From: Lapillicoccus sp.
GTDB lineage: Bacteria; Actinomycetota; Actinomycetes; Actinomycetales; Dermatophilaceae
NCBI RefSeq assembly: GCF_025353065.1
Contig: NZ_JANXRJ010000052.1
Span: 1 to 64,000, forward strand
DNA length: 64,000 nt
Direction of reading: 5' to 3'
In this document: positions 18,146-26,000 of the stretch, piece by piece
How positions within the stretch are numbered: the stretch's first letter is position 1
How the letters are laid out: each line of letters starts with the position of its first letter
Made by a program: the position numbers and the translations under genes
The notes under the pieces: generated by a model
What the model saw: the letters and a program-made list of their open reading frames with translations, nothing else
The model's database searches: none
What the model was told of the DNA's origin: nothing

Positions 18146-18883
18146 GTGGACCTGCACCACTCCTTCGTCGTCCCCGCGGACGCCGAGACCGCGTGGGCGA
18201 CGCTGATGGACCTCGAGGGCGTCGCCGGGTGCTTCCCGGGCGCCGCCGTCACCAGCGTCGAGGACGACTCCTTCACCGGCACGGTGAAGATCAAGCTCGG
18301 CCCGATCGCCCTCGTGTATGCCGGGTCCGGCACGTTCGTCGAGCGTGACGACACGGCCCACCGTGCCGTCATCGACGCGAAGGGCAAGGACAAGCGGGGC
18401 AACGGCACGGCCGGTGCCTCGGTGACGATCGCCGTCGCCGAGGTCGCGTCGGGCGGGTCGGAGGTCGATGTCACCACCGACCTCAACGTCACCGGCAAGC
18501 CGGCGCAGTTCGGTCGTGGGGTCATGCAGGACGTCTCGGACAAGCTTCTCGGGCAGTTCGTCGCGTGTCTCGAGAAGCGGTTCACGGAGGAGGAGGCGCC
18601 GGCCCCCGTTGCGGAGCCGGCAGCTGCTGCGCCTGCTGCGTCCGGGGGCTCGGTTGCCTCGACCACCACGATCCCGGACGCTACGGCGCCGGTGGTGGTT
18701 CCCGCGGCGGCGCCGCGTCCGGCACCCGTTCGCGCAGCCCCGGAGGCCGAGGCGGACGACGCCCTGGACCTCGGATCGGCTGTCCTGCCGGTGATCCTCA
18801 GGTCCTACGCCCCACAGCTCGTCGTGGGTGTCGTCGGGCTGGTCGTCGGGATCGTCATCGGACGGCGCATGCGTCACCGCTGA
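18146..18883 (+). CDS. coxG: CoxG-type SRPBCC protein with C-terminal membrane anchor
   Basis: This encodes 245 residues. Residues 1-150 form an SRPBCC/CoxG domain (MDLHHSFVVPADAETAWATLMD; 'GCFPGAAVTSV'; 'FGRGVMQDVSDKLLGQF'). A Pro/Ala-rich linker and one transmembrane helix (LVVGVVGLVVGIVIGRR) follow. CoxG is known to recruit CO dehydrogenase to the cytoplasmic membrane and to bind quinone, linking oxidation to respiration. The start is GTG at 18146, with CGGGAG nine bases upstream. A strong hairpin follows the stop, so this is the last gene of the operon. Confidence 0.88.
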   Translation: MDLHHSFVVPADAETAWATLMDLEGVAGCFPGAAVTSVEDDSFTGTVKIKLGPIALVYAGSGTFVERDDTAHRAVIDAKGKDKRGNGTAGASVTIAVAEVASGGSEVDVTTDLNVTGKPAQFGRGVMQDVSDKLLGQFVACLEKRFTEEEAPAPVAEPAAAAPAASGGSVASTTTIPDATAPVVVPAAAPRPAPVRAAPEAEADDALDLGSAVLPVILRSYAPQLVVGVVGLVVGIVIGRRMRHR

Positions 18884-18898
18884 TCCACCCGTCCCGCC

Positions 18899-18927
18899 GG
18901 CCCGCGCCACAGCACGTGGCGCGGGCC
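18899..18927. terminator. Hairpin terminator between coxG and the CapA-like gene
   Basis: A 12-bp perfect stem (GGCCCGCGCCAC / GTGGCGCGGGCC) encloses a 5-base loop, 16 bases after the coxG stop and 20 bases from the convergent CapA-like stop. It could act on both strands. Confidence 0.75.
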
Positions 18928-18947
18928 CGCGGCATACCCGGGGCTGG

Positions 18948-20111
18948 TCAGGGCGTGAGGCCCGCGCAGCTCCGGGCGTCGGTGAAGGCCTGCAGGAGGG
19001 TCGCCCCAGTCGCGGCGGCCGGAGCGCGCGGCACCCCGTCGTCGCCCACCACGAGCGGGGTCCAGGTCGCGCCGGTCACGACGGACGGGCGGGTATGCCG
19101 CGTGGCCGGGTCCGCCGCACCCTGTGCCAAGGCGGCTGCACGGTCGATGCTCACGGTGAGCACCCCACTGCGAGTGTCGATCTCGGAGCGGGTGTTGAGC
19201 CAGACGAAGTTGCCGAGCCCGTAGTCGACATAGGTGCGGCCATGTCGGCCGGCGCCCTGGACACGGTGGGCGTGTCCTCCGACGACGACATCGGCACCGG
19301 CGTCCTGGAGCGCTGCGGCGGTGCGCTGCTGCGGCCCGTCGGGGCAGGTCGTGTAGTCGGTGCCCCAGTGGAGGAAGACGGCGACGACGTCGTACTTCTG
19401 CGTCGCCGCCCGGACCGCAGCGACCAGCCGGTCGTTGCTGACGAGGTTGCCGGCGACGCCCGCTCGCGTGTCCGTGGCCGGAAAGGTGTTGACCGTGTAG
19501 TCGTTGACCTGGGTCGAGGCGATAACGGCGATTGACACGCCGCGGACGGTGAAGACGGCCGGGGCGAAGGCCTGTGCGGCGTCGCGGCCGATCCCGATGA
19601 CGGGGATGGGACTCGCCTGCTGGGCCGCGAGGGTGTCCGTGAGACCGTCGGCCCCGAAGTCGACCGCATGGTTGTTGGCCATGCTCACGCCGTCGATGCC
19701 CGCCTTCTGGAGAATGACCAGCGCCTTGGGGCTGGTCCGGAAGTGGTAGATCTTCGGCTGCGGGGTGCCCCGGTCGGTGATCGCCGTCTCGAGGTTCACC
19801 ATGGCGACGTCGGCGCCACCAAGGACCGGACGCAGGTCAGCGAGGCCGTCGGTGCCGTCGAGCAGGTGGGCCACCCGACCCTCGAAGTTGACGTCGCCGC
19901 CGAAGGCGAGGGTGATCGGTCTCGAGTCGGCGGTGGTGCCACTCGTCGTGGGGCTGACCGCCGCGCCGCCCGGGGACGACGGCGACCGGGAGGACGACGG
20001 GACCGAGACGGACGAGGCCGGTGGGGCACTGGAGGCGGACGAGCACGCCGCCGCGAGGAGGACCGTCGCGCCGACGACGGCGACCCCCGTGGCGCGCATC
20101 ATAGGAGTCAT
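18948..20111 (-). CDS. CapA-like lipoprotein (metallophosphoesterase fold)
   Basis: This encodes 387 residues. A lipoprotein signal peptide ends at Cys23 in the lipobox 'LLAAAC', followed by a Ser/Pro-rich spacer. The CapA/PGA_cap domain has the metallophosphatase ligands 'GGDVNFEGR', 'VNLETAI', 'ANNHAVDFG', 'FLHWGTDY' and 'GGHAHRVQ'. CapA proteins act in poly-gamma-glutamate capsule synthesis, but many actinobacterial homologs occur without other cap genes, as here, and may be phosphatases acting on cell-surface material. Starts at 20111, 20102 and 20099 are all possible, with no strong ribosome site at any of them. It is divergent from the aminotransferase gene. Confidence 0.85.
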   Translation of the reverse strand: MTPMMRATGVAVVGATVLLAAACSSASSAPPASSVSVPSSSRSPSSPGGAAVSPTTSGTTADSRPITLAFGGDVNFEGRVAHLLDGTDGLADLRPVLGGADVAMVNLETAITDRGTPQPKIYHFRTSPKALVILQKAGIDGVSMANNHAVDFGADGLTDTLAAQQASPIPVIGIGRDAAQAFAPAVFTVRGVSIAVIASTQVNDYTVNTFPATDTRAGVAGNLVSNDRLVAAVRAATQKYDVVAVFLHWGTDYTTCPDGPQQRTAAALQDAGADVVVGGHAHRVQGAGRHGRTYVDYGLGNFVWLNTRSEIDTRSGVLTVSIDRAAALAQGAADPATRHTRPSVVTGATWTPLVVGDDGVPRAPAAATGATLLQAFTDARSCAGLTP

Positions 20112-20261
20112 TGTGCCGCGCGCGCGGCGAAGGGGCGGCATACGGCAGGCGGTGGGCGCGTGTCGCGGAACTCGGGGCGACCCGACTCGCGTTGGGGGGG
20201 GCATGACGACGTCGGAGCCGCCGGACTCTGGGACCCTGGGCAGATGAGCGGAGCTGCGGAC

Positions 20262-21110
20262 ATGAAGGTCAATGCCTGGGTGGACGGTCGGCTGGTCAGT
20301 GCGTCGGAGCCGTCGCTGACCGTCGTCGACCACGGGGTGACGGTGGGGGACGGCGTCTTCGAGACGACGAAGCTCGTCGACGGCCACCCCTTTGCCCTGA
20401 CGCGGCACCTGGCCCGGCTCGATCTGTCGGCCGCCGGCCTCGGGCTTCCGCCGGTCGACCACGACCGGATCCGTGACGGGATCAAGGTGGTCCTCGGGGC
20501 AGCGGAGCCGATCGCCTTCGGGCGGCTGCGGATCACCCTGACCGGCGGCATCGGACCGCTGGGATCCGACCGCAGCGACGGCGACCTCACCTACATCGTC
20601 ACCAGCGTGGCGCAGTCCCGGCCGGCAGCCTCGGGCAAGATCACCGTGGTGCCGTGGACGCGCAACGAGCGGGGGGCGACGGCGGGCCTCAAGACGACGT
20701 CGTATGCCGAGAACGTCGTCGCCCTCGCGGCGGCCAAGAAGGCCGGGGCCATGGAGGCGGTCTTCGCCAACACCCGGGGTGAGCTGTGCGAGTGCACCGG
20801 CTCGAACGTCTTCGTGGTCCTGCCTGAGATGGACGGGGTCGTCCTCACGCCGCCGGGGGACTCCGGCCTGCTTCGCGGAATCACCCGTGGCCTGGTCCTC
20901 GAGTGGGGCCGGGAGGCAGGCGTCGAGATCCGTGAGGAGACGCTGCCGCTCGACGTGCTGAGGACCGCCGACGAAGTCTTCCTCACCAGCTCCATCAAGG
21001 ACATCTTCCCGGTGCATGCGGTCGACGACCGCGAGCTGACCCCCGGGCCGGTCACCGCCCGACTGGCGCAGATCTTCACCGCGCGCGCCGCCGAGGACCT
21101 CGACCCGTGA
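20262..21110 (+). CDS. Class IV PLP-dependent aminotransferase / aminodeoxychorismate lyase-like
   Basis: This 282-residue protein is of the fold-type IV family. The PLP lysine is Lys144 in 'GLKTTSYAENVVA', with the matching 'GELCECTGSNVFV' and the phosphate-binding 'TRGLVLEWG' further on. Family members are branched-chain aminotransferase, D-amino-acid aminotransferase and 4-amino-4-deoxychorismate lyase (PabC, folate synthesis). The size and lack of a pab neighbour leave the exact reaction open. The ATG at 20262 was chosen over 20244 because GGAG (20250-20253) lies eight bases upstream. It overlaps the next gene by four bases. Confidence 0.85.
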   Translation: MKVNAWVDGRLVSASEPSLTVVDHGVTVGDGVFETTKLVDGHPFALTRHLARLDLSAAGLGLPPVDHDRIRDGIKVVLGAAEPIAFGRLRITLTGGIGPLGSDRSDGDLTYIVTSVAQSRPAASGKITVVPWTRNERGATAGLKTTSYAENVVALAAAKKAGAMEAVFANTRGELCECTGSNVFVVLPEMDGVVLTPPGDSGLLRGITRGLVLEWGREAGVEIREETLPLDVLRTADEVFLTSSIKDIFPVHAVDDRELTPGPVTARLAQIFTARAAEDLDP

Positions 21111-21580
21111 CAGCCGCCGAGGACGCCGCCGCCGCCGCGCGCAGACGGGCCGAGCGAACCGACCACAACATCACCCTGGACGCCCAGGACGACGACTGGG
21201 CGTGGCGCCGCAGGATCCGCGCCAACCCCGCGACGGCGCGGGTCTACCGGATCACCATCGGCGTCCTCGGTCTCGTCGTGGTCGTCGGCGGGCTGATCAT
21301 CGTGCCGGCCCCCGGCCCGGGCTGGCTCGTCGTCTTCGCTGGCGTGTCGCTCTGGGCGACGGAGTTCGAGTGGGCGCAGCGCCTTTTGCGTTGGGGCAAG
21401 GGCGTGCTCGCGCAGTGGACCCACTGGATGGTCCGCCAGCCGTGGTGGCTGAAGGGCCTCGTCACGCTGGGTACCGCCGCCCTCGCCATCTTCTGGGCCC
21501 TGTTCGCGATCACCGGGGTGTGGGGATTCCTGCCCGACGTGGTCGAGAACTGGCTCCGGCTGCTCCCGGGAGTCGATTAA
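21107..21580 (+). CDS. TIGR02611-type 'PGPGW' membrane protein
   Basis: This 157-residue protein has a hydrophilic N terminus (about 45 residues), two or more transmembrane helices and the family hallmark 'VPAPGPGWLVVFAGVSLWATEFEWAQRLL' (about residues 65-93). The family is widespread in actinobacteria and has no known function. The start is GTG at 21107, overlapping the aminotransferase stop, so the two are co-expressed. Confidence 0.85.
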   Translation: MTAAEDAAAAARRRAERTDHNITLDAQDDDWAWRRRIRANPATARVYRITIGVLGLVVVVGGLIIVPAPGPGWLVVFAGVSLWATEFEWAQRLLRWGKGVLAQWTHWMVRQPWWLKGLVTLGTAALAIFWALFAITGVWGFLPDVVENWLRLLPGVD

Positions 21581-21641
21581 CGGTCCGGCCCACGAGGCGG
21601 CTATTCTGACGCTTCAGCGACCTGCCCCCGGCTGGCCGTCC

Positions 21642-21715
21642 GGACGTGTAGCTCAGTTGGTTAGAGCGTTCGCTTCACACGCGAGAGGTCATGGGTTCGA
21701 GTCCCTTCACGTCCA
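21642..21715 (+). tRNA. tRNA-Val (anticodon CAC)
   Basis: A full cloverleaf can be drawn. The acceptor stem is GGACGTG/CACGTCC with discriminator A, the D arm GCTC-AGTTGGTTA-GAGC, and the anticodon stem TTCGC/GCGAG with loop TTCACAC (anticodon CAC, reading GUG). The variable loop is AGGTC and the T loop TTCGAGT, with one T-T mismatch in the T stem. CC but not CCA follows in the DNA, so the CCA end would be added enzymatically. A TATTCT at 21602-21607 could be its -10 element. Confidence 0.95.
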
Positions 21716-21727
21716 CCGCTGACTTGA

Positions 21728-22221
21728 CGTGGTGCCGTCGCCTCTGTCATCAAGCAGTACACGGCTGTGGCGGTCATGCGCCTGGCCGACGACGGCTCCC
21801 TCGGGCTGGGTGAGCCCATCAGCCGCTTCGTGCCGGGAGCGAGTCGATGTCCCGGAGTTCGCCGCCATCCCCGGAAGGGGGGAGTCTGGTCGACGGTCGA
21901 CGACCTCGTCCGCTATACGCAGGCCCTCGAGGCGGGAGAGCTCCTCAGCGCGGGATCGCGGCAGCTGATGGTCGGTCGGCAGGCGGAGCTGACGACTCCC
22001 TCCGACCGGGACGACCCCGCACCTGCGGACGCCTACGGCTATGCCTACTTCCTCGGGACGGTCTGCCGGCATCGCGCCCGGTTCCGTCCCGGCGACGACC
22101 CGGGCTACCAGTCGTTCCTCGGCTACCTGCCCGACATCCGGGCGACCGTCGTCGTCCTCGGCAAGGCGAGGAGAACGACCTCGACGACGTCCTCCGAGAG
22201 ATCACCGCCAACCTGGCGTAG
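21728..22221 (+). pseudogene. Decayed serine beta-lactamase / D-Ala-D-Ala carboxypeptidase-like gene
   Basis: Twelve bases beyond the tRNA end, an open frame begins in the middle of a class C-type domain. It contains the catalytic 'SVIK' (SxxK, Ser codon at 21743), then 'AVMRLADDGSLGLGEPISRFVPG', a deleted or scrambled stretch (about 21838-21885), 'VWSTVDDLVRYTQALEAGELL' and 'YGYAYFLGTVC', then 'PGYQSFLGYLPDIRATVVVL'. The ending 'EENDLDDVLREITANLA' lies in another frame, so there is a frameshift near 22160-22170. The N-terminal part before SxxK and the signal peptide are missing, so the gene cannot be functional. It converges on the PucR-type gene. Confidence 0.8.
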
Positions 22222-22230
22222 ACGTCCTCG

Positions 22231-23370
22231 TCAGCGGTGCGACAGGACGCTGCGACAGGCCAGCTGGACCGCGAGGCGTTCGTCGGGATCCTCGAGGTCG
22301 ACTCCGAGAAGCTGGGCGGCCTTGGCGACCCTGGTCGAGACCGTGTTGCGGTGCACGCCGAGCACCGCTGCCGTGGCGGCGACGGACGACTCGGCGTCCA
22401 GGTAGGTCGCGAGGGTCTCGAGCAGTCCGGGCTGGCCCTGCAGCGGGGTGAGTAGCGACGAGGCCGCCGGGGCGAAGGTGTCCGTGCGGGTCCAGGCGAG
22501 CAGGAGCTGGCCGAGTCCGAGCCGGTCGACGTGGACGAGGTGGCCGCTGGCCGCGCGCGTGGCGGCGATGCGCGCGGCGTCCCCGGCCTCGCCCAGGCTG
22601 CGGGTGAGGCCTTCCGGCCCCGCGCGCAGGCTGCCGACCCCCATAACCGTCGGCAGCTGGGAGCGCAGGAGCCACTGCACGCGGCGCACCGCGGTGGCGT
22701 GCGCACGCAGCCGTCCCTGGCTCGGCGCCTGACCGAAGCTGGTCCACGCTGCCCAGCCGGCGCCTTGCTCCACGACCTGGGCGTCGACGCCGGCGTCGGC
22801 GAAGGCGCGCAGCACCTCGGGCCGCAGCGAGACCGGGTCCAAGGCGCCGGGGACGTCGATGCGGATGCCGATGTGGTGGCCGCCGAGCTCCCAGCCCTGG
22901 GCCAGCATGCGGCCCGGGGACTCAGGGGGGAGACGGCCACCGGCCTGCACGAACTCGGCGAGAAGTGTCATCCGGTGCCTTGCGTCCCGTTCGGCGGTGA
23001 GTCGGTCCGACGCCAGCCGGCCGGCCACGCTGGTGGCGAGGACGGTGAGGGCCGCGCGGACGGCGACGACCTCGTCGTTGTCGGCGCGCCGCAGGACCAC
23101 GTACGCGCCGCGCGGATGATCCGTGGGCACCGCGACCGGCACGAGCCGGGCGTCGTCGGGCACCGGCTCGCGCAGCCAGCTCCCTCCCGCGCGGCCGGTG
23201 TCGAGATCGTCGGCCGGACCCGGGACCGAGCCTCGCGGATGGTGTCCGGTCACATGGCGCCCTCCGGCGTCGAGCAGCCACACCTCACGATCCAGGGCCG
23301 CGCTCACCCTTCGTACGAGCGGCTCGACCCCGGCGGGGGCGCTGGCACAGGCGTTGGCGGTGGCCGTCAC
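22231..23370 (-). CDS. PucR-type regulator, C-terminal part (sensor-like region and HTH)
   Basis: This encodes 379 residues. The N-terminal part resembles a GAF-like sensor (VRRVSAALDREVWLLDAGGRHVTG). The middle is a CdaR GGDEF-like region. The C terminus is the PucR helix-turn-helix (LLETLATYLDAESSVAATAAVLGVHRNTVSTRVAKAAQLLG). It begins GTG at 23368-23370, directly after an in-frame TAG (23371-23373) that ends the piece carrying the PucR N-terminal domain. The two pieces are in one frame with nothing between them, so they look like one regulator gene split by a nonsense codon. Reinitiation at the GTG could still give a DNA-binding fragment. The likely target is the permease/hydantoinase operon it belongs to. 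Confidence 0.75.
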   Translation of the reverse strand: MTATANACASAPAGVEPLVRRVSAALDREVWLLDAGGRHVTGHHPRGSVPGPADDLDTGRAGGSWLREPVPDDARLVPVAVPTDHPRGAYVVLRRADNDEVVAVRAALTVLATSVAGRLASDRLTAERDARHRMTLLAEFVQAGGRLPPESPGRMLAQGWELGGHHIGIRIDVPGALDPVSLRPEVLRAFADAGVDAQVVEQGAGWAAWTSFGQAPSQGRLRAHATAVRRVQWLLRSQLPTVMGVGSLRAGPEGLTRSLGEAGDAARIAATRAASGHLVHVDRLGLGQLLLAWTRTDTFAPAASSLLTPLQGQPGLLETLATYLDAESSVAATAAVLGVHRNTVSTRVAKAAQLLGVDLEDPDERLAVQLACRSVLSHR

Positions 23371-23760
23371 CTACCGCGCCGCGGCCAGCTCGGGCAGGGC
23401 GAGGTGGATACGAAGAGCGATGGCGCACCTGAGGGGGTCGGGGGCGACGAGCACGGGCAGGGTGAGCCGCCGAGCCACCTGCGCCGACGCCCGGCCCGGA
23501 GCCAGGGCGACGGAGACGAGGACAGCCGCCGCGCCAGCTGCGGCAGCCCGGCGGAGCAGGACGTCCAGACGCCACGGCTCCGCGCCGACCCTTCCGGCGA
23601 CGGCGAGCAGCAGGCCGCCGCACCGGTCGGGGACGTCGTCCCGCAGGTCGGCGAGGACCTCGACCCCGAGGAGTCGGGTCGTCAGGGCGGAGTCCGGTCC
23701 TGCCGAGACCGCGACCCCAGCCCGCTCGGGAAGGGCGAGGGCATCCCGCAGGCTCGTCAC
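23371..23760 (-). CDS. PucR N-terminal (purine-catabolism regulator-like) domain fragment
   Basis: This encodes 129 residues resembling the PucR N-terminal domain: 'LRDALALPERAGVAVSAGPD', then 'RCGGLLLAVAG' and 'LLRRAAAAGAAAVLVSVAL'. In intact family members this domain is fused to a linker and the C-terminal HTH in a protein of about 500 residues. Here TAG at 23371-23373 cuts it off, and the remaining domains follow in the same frame. The start is GTG at 23758-23760, overlapping the upstream DUF917 stop (GTGA). A genuine amber mutation, a sequencing error or a recent split into two coupled genes are all possible. Confidence 0.65.
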   Translation of the reverse strand: MTSLRDALALPERAGVAVSAGPDSALTTRLLGVEVLADLRDDVPDRCGGLLLAVAGRVGAEPWRLDVLLRRAAAAGAAAVLVSVALAPGRASAQVARRLTLPVLVAPDPLRCAIALRIHLALPELAAAR

Positions 23761-24893
23761 TGCTCGGTTCCCACGGCGAGGTCGAGCGCCCGCGCCGACC
23801 CGACGGTGGTCTCGGCGGTCGGTGGGAGGAGGACGGGGGGCAGGTCGATGCCGAACGCCCGCGGCGATACGGCCTCAAGCCGGCTCGGGGTCGCGCGCCA
23901 CCACGCCGGACCGGGCAGGGCCACCACCTGGACGTCGTCGCCGACGCGCAGCCGGTCCACCGAGATCGGCTGGCCGGTTCGCCGGTCCAGGACGACGAGG
24001 ATCTCGGGGCAGGTCACCACCGGCTCGCCGTCGCGCAGGGCGACAAGATACTCGTTCTCCGCCTCGATGCGCAGCAGCGGACCGGTCCGATCGAGGATGG
24101 CGACGCTGGCTCGGGCGAAGGACGAGGTCGGCAGCCGTTCGATCTCGAGAACGCGGCCGGCCGCGAGAGGGATCCCCCCGAGCATCGTTGCGACGAGCGC
24201 TGCCTCGGAGGGGTCGGCGACCGATCTGAGTCGACGACCGAGGTCGAGACCCCGGGCCAGGGTGCCCTCGCAGGAGCGCCCCTGCAGCGCGGCCGTCGAC
24301 ATCGGCCCGAAGGCAGCGGCCGCCCAGCCCCCCGCGTGACTGACGTAGGCGCGTACCGTCCTCTCGAGCCCGATCGGGCTCGACCGGTCGATGACGAGCA
24401 CCTGGCCCCCGGGCTCCGACAGGGCGGCGGAACGCAGCAGCTCCGGGGCCTCGACGACGAGGCTGAGCTGGTCGAAACGAGGGAGTGCCCGGCCCATGAG
24501 GTCGGCGTCGACCAGGGGAAGGCTTAGCTCCGCGGCCGCCGCGACCGCGAGGGCGGCGTTGAGTCCCGCCGCCTCGACCGGGATGAGGGCATCGATCTCC
24601 AGGCCGGACCAGCGTCGGGCCGCGGCCACCGCCTCGCCGATCTCACCCCCGTGCGGCAGCTTCTCGGTAAACACCGAGGTCGCGCCGATCATCCCCACCG
24701 CGACGACCGTCCGCAGCCCACGTGTCGCCGCCTCGGCCAGCGAGACCAGCTCGACCCCGTCCGCCGGCAGCGCGGCCCGCAGCCGCGGCAGATACAGCGA
24801 CGCCTCACCACCGCCCCCCGACCCGAGCAGGACGGCGCCGAGGACGAAGGGCTCGAGGTCGCGGGGGAGCAGCCGTGGGGTGACGACACCACA
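23757..24893 (-). CDS. DUF917 family protein, third tandem copy, start codon lost
   Basis: The reading frame matches its two upstream paralogs from the glycine-rich N terminus ('FVLGAVLLGSGGGGEASLYLPRL') through 'LPLVDADLMGRALP' and 'LDRRTGQPISVDRLRVGDDVQV'. Between the preceding in-frame TGA (24894-24896) and the conserved N terminus there is no ATG, GTG or TTG. The first canonical start is GTG at 24698, which would remove about 65 conserved residues. A CTG at 24872 is the only near-cognate candidate I see. The copy is also the most diverged. It is either translated from a rare start or decayed. DUF917 proteins usually accompany hydantoinases. Confidence 0.6.
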   Translation of the reverse strand, partial: CGVVTPRLLPRDLEPFVLGAVLLGSGGGGEASLYLPRLRAALPADGVELVSLAEAATRGLRTVVAVGMIGATSVFTEKLPHGGEIGEAVAAARRWSGLEIDALIPVEAAGLNAALAVAAAAELSLPLVDADLMGRALPRFDQLSLVVEAPELLRSAALSEPGGQVLVIDRSSPIGLERTVRAYVSHAGGWAAAAFGPMSTAALQGRSCEGTLARGLDLGRRLRSVADPSEAALVATMLGGIPLAAGRVLEIERLPTSSFARASVAILDRTGPLLRIEAENEYLVALRDGEPVVTCPEILVVLDRRTGQPISVDRLRVGDDVQVVALPGPAWWRATPSRLEAVSPRAFGIDLPPVLLPPTAETTVGSARALDLAVGTEQ

Positions 24894-26000
24894 TCATCCG
24901 CCCTGGGGGAGGATCTCCTCCAGCGGGGTGAACGGCGTCTCGAGCCCGAAACAGCGCGGCCCGAAGACCGCCAGCGCCTCGGGGGTGCGCATGAGGTCCG
25001 GGGTGGAGATGCCGATGACCCGGACCCGCTGCCCGTAGCGCAGCGTCTCCGACGTGATCGGCTCGCCGCTGTCGGCCTCGAGGACGCAGATCAGGTCCGG
25101 GACGACCGCGACCACGCGATCGTCGCGGCGCGCGACGAGGTTCTCGTTCTGCACGGCGATCTCGAGGACCGAGGGGCCGTGGAAGGCCGCGATGCGGATG
25201 CGGCCACGGGTGAACCCGTCGACGGTCCGACGCTCCACGTCGACGACCTTGCCCTCGAAGAGCCGTCGCACATGTCGGTAGAGGGTCCCCTCGAGGGCGG
25301 CCGCCAGTGCCTCGACCGGGTCGACGCGGCTGTCCCGCGCCTCCCGCAGGGTCCGGCCCAGGGCCAGCGCCAGCGACAGGGTCCCGGGGATGGCGGTCCG
25401 CTTCACGTCGGCCCCGCTCATGGGGTACTCCGCGATCAGGGCGGCGCCCCCCATCCGGATGCAGCAGCCCCGGGCCAGCCACTCGACCCGGGCGTTGTCG
25501 GAGCCACAGTCGATGAGGACCGACTCGTCGTGGTCGCCGGCGACGACCATCGGCGAGGCCCGGACGCCATACACGCCGAAGGTCTCCATCTGGAGCTCGG
25601 GGAAGGCGCGCCCCATACCGTCGCCGTCAATGACCGGCAGGCCGGTGGCGGCGGCGACCGCGAGCGGGATCATCGAGTTGATGCCGCCGCACTCCATCGG
25701 GATGGTGGCGTCGGCGCGTCGACCGAGGTGGCGCTCCAGTGCCCGGAGGGCACGCACCGCCTCGTCGCCCTTGGGGATCTTCTCCACCATCACGGTCGGG
25801 GCACCCATCATGGCCGTCGAGATGACGAAGTCACCGTCGTCGAGCTCGTCGGGAGAGAGGACGGTGACCGGGCGGTGCTCGGCCATGGCGGCCTCGACCA
25901 TCAGCCGGCCGGTGTAGGGGTCGCCGCCCCCGCCGGTGCCGAGGAGGGCGGCACCCCGGGCGAGGTCGGGCAGCATCGCCGGCTCCAGTGTCCAGCTCAT
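24894..26000 (-). CDS. DUF917 family protein, second tandem copy
   Basis: This encodes 368 residues, full length. The N-terminal motif 'LARGAALLGTGGGGDPYTGRLM' is followed by 'MMGAPTVMVEKIP', 'ECGGINSMIPLAVAA' and 'GDGMGRAFPELQM'. The C-terminal hydantoinase-like part holds 'PDLICVLEADSGEPITSETLRYGQRVRVIGI'. DUF917 is found next to hydantoinase/oxoprolinase genes and probably acts with them on a cyclic amide or its carbamoyl product; no enzyme activity is firmly assigned. ATG at 25998-26000 overlaps the upstream paralog's stop (ATGA). Confidence 0.87.
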   Translation of the reverse strand: MSWTLEPAMLPDLARGAALLGTGGGGDPYTGRLMVEAAMAEHRPVTVLSPDELDDGDFVISTAMMGAPTVMVEKIPKGDEAVRALRALERHLGRRADATIPMECGGINSMIPLAVAAATGLPVIDGDGMGRAFPELQMETFGVYGVRASPMVVAGDHDESVLIDCGSDNARVEWLARGCCIRMGGAALIAEYPMSGADVKRTAIPGTLSLALALGRTLREARDSRVDPVEALAAALEGTLYRHVRRLFEGKVVDVERRTVDGFTRGRIRIAAFHGPSVLEIAVQNENLVARRDDRVVAVVPDLICVLEADSGEPITSETLRYGQRVRVIGISTPDLMRTPEALAVFGPRCFGLETPFTPLEEILPQGG

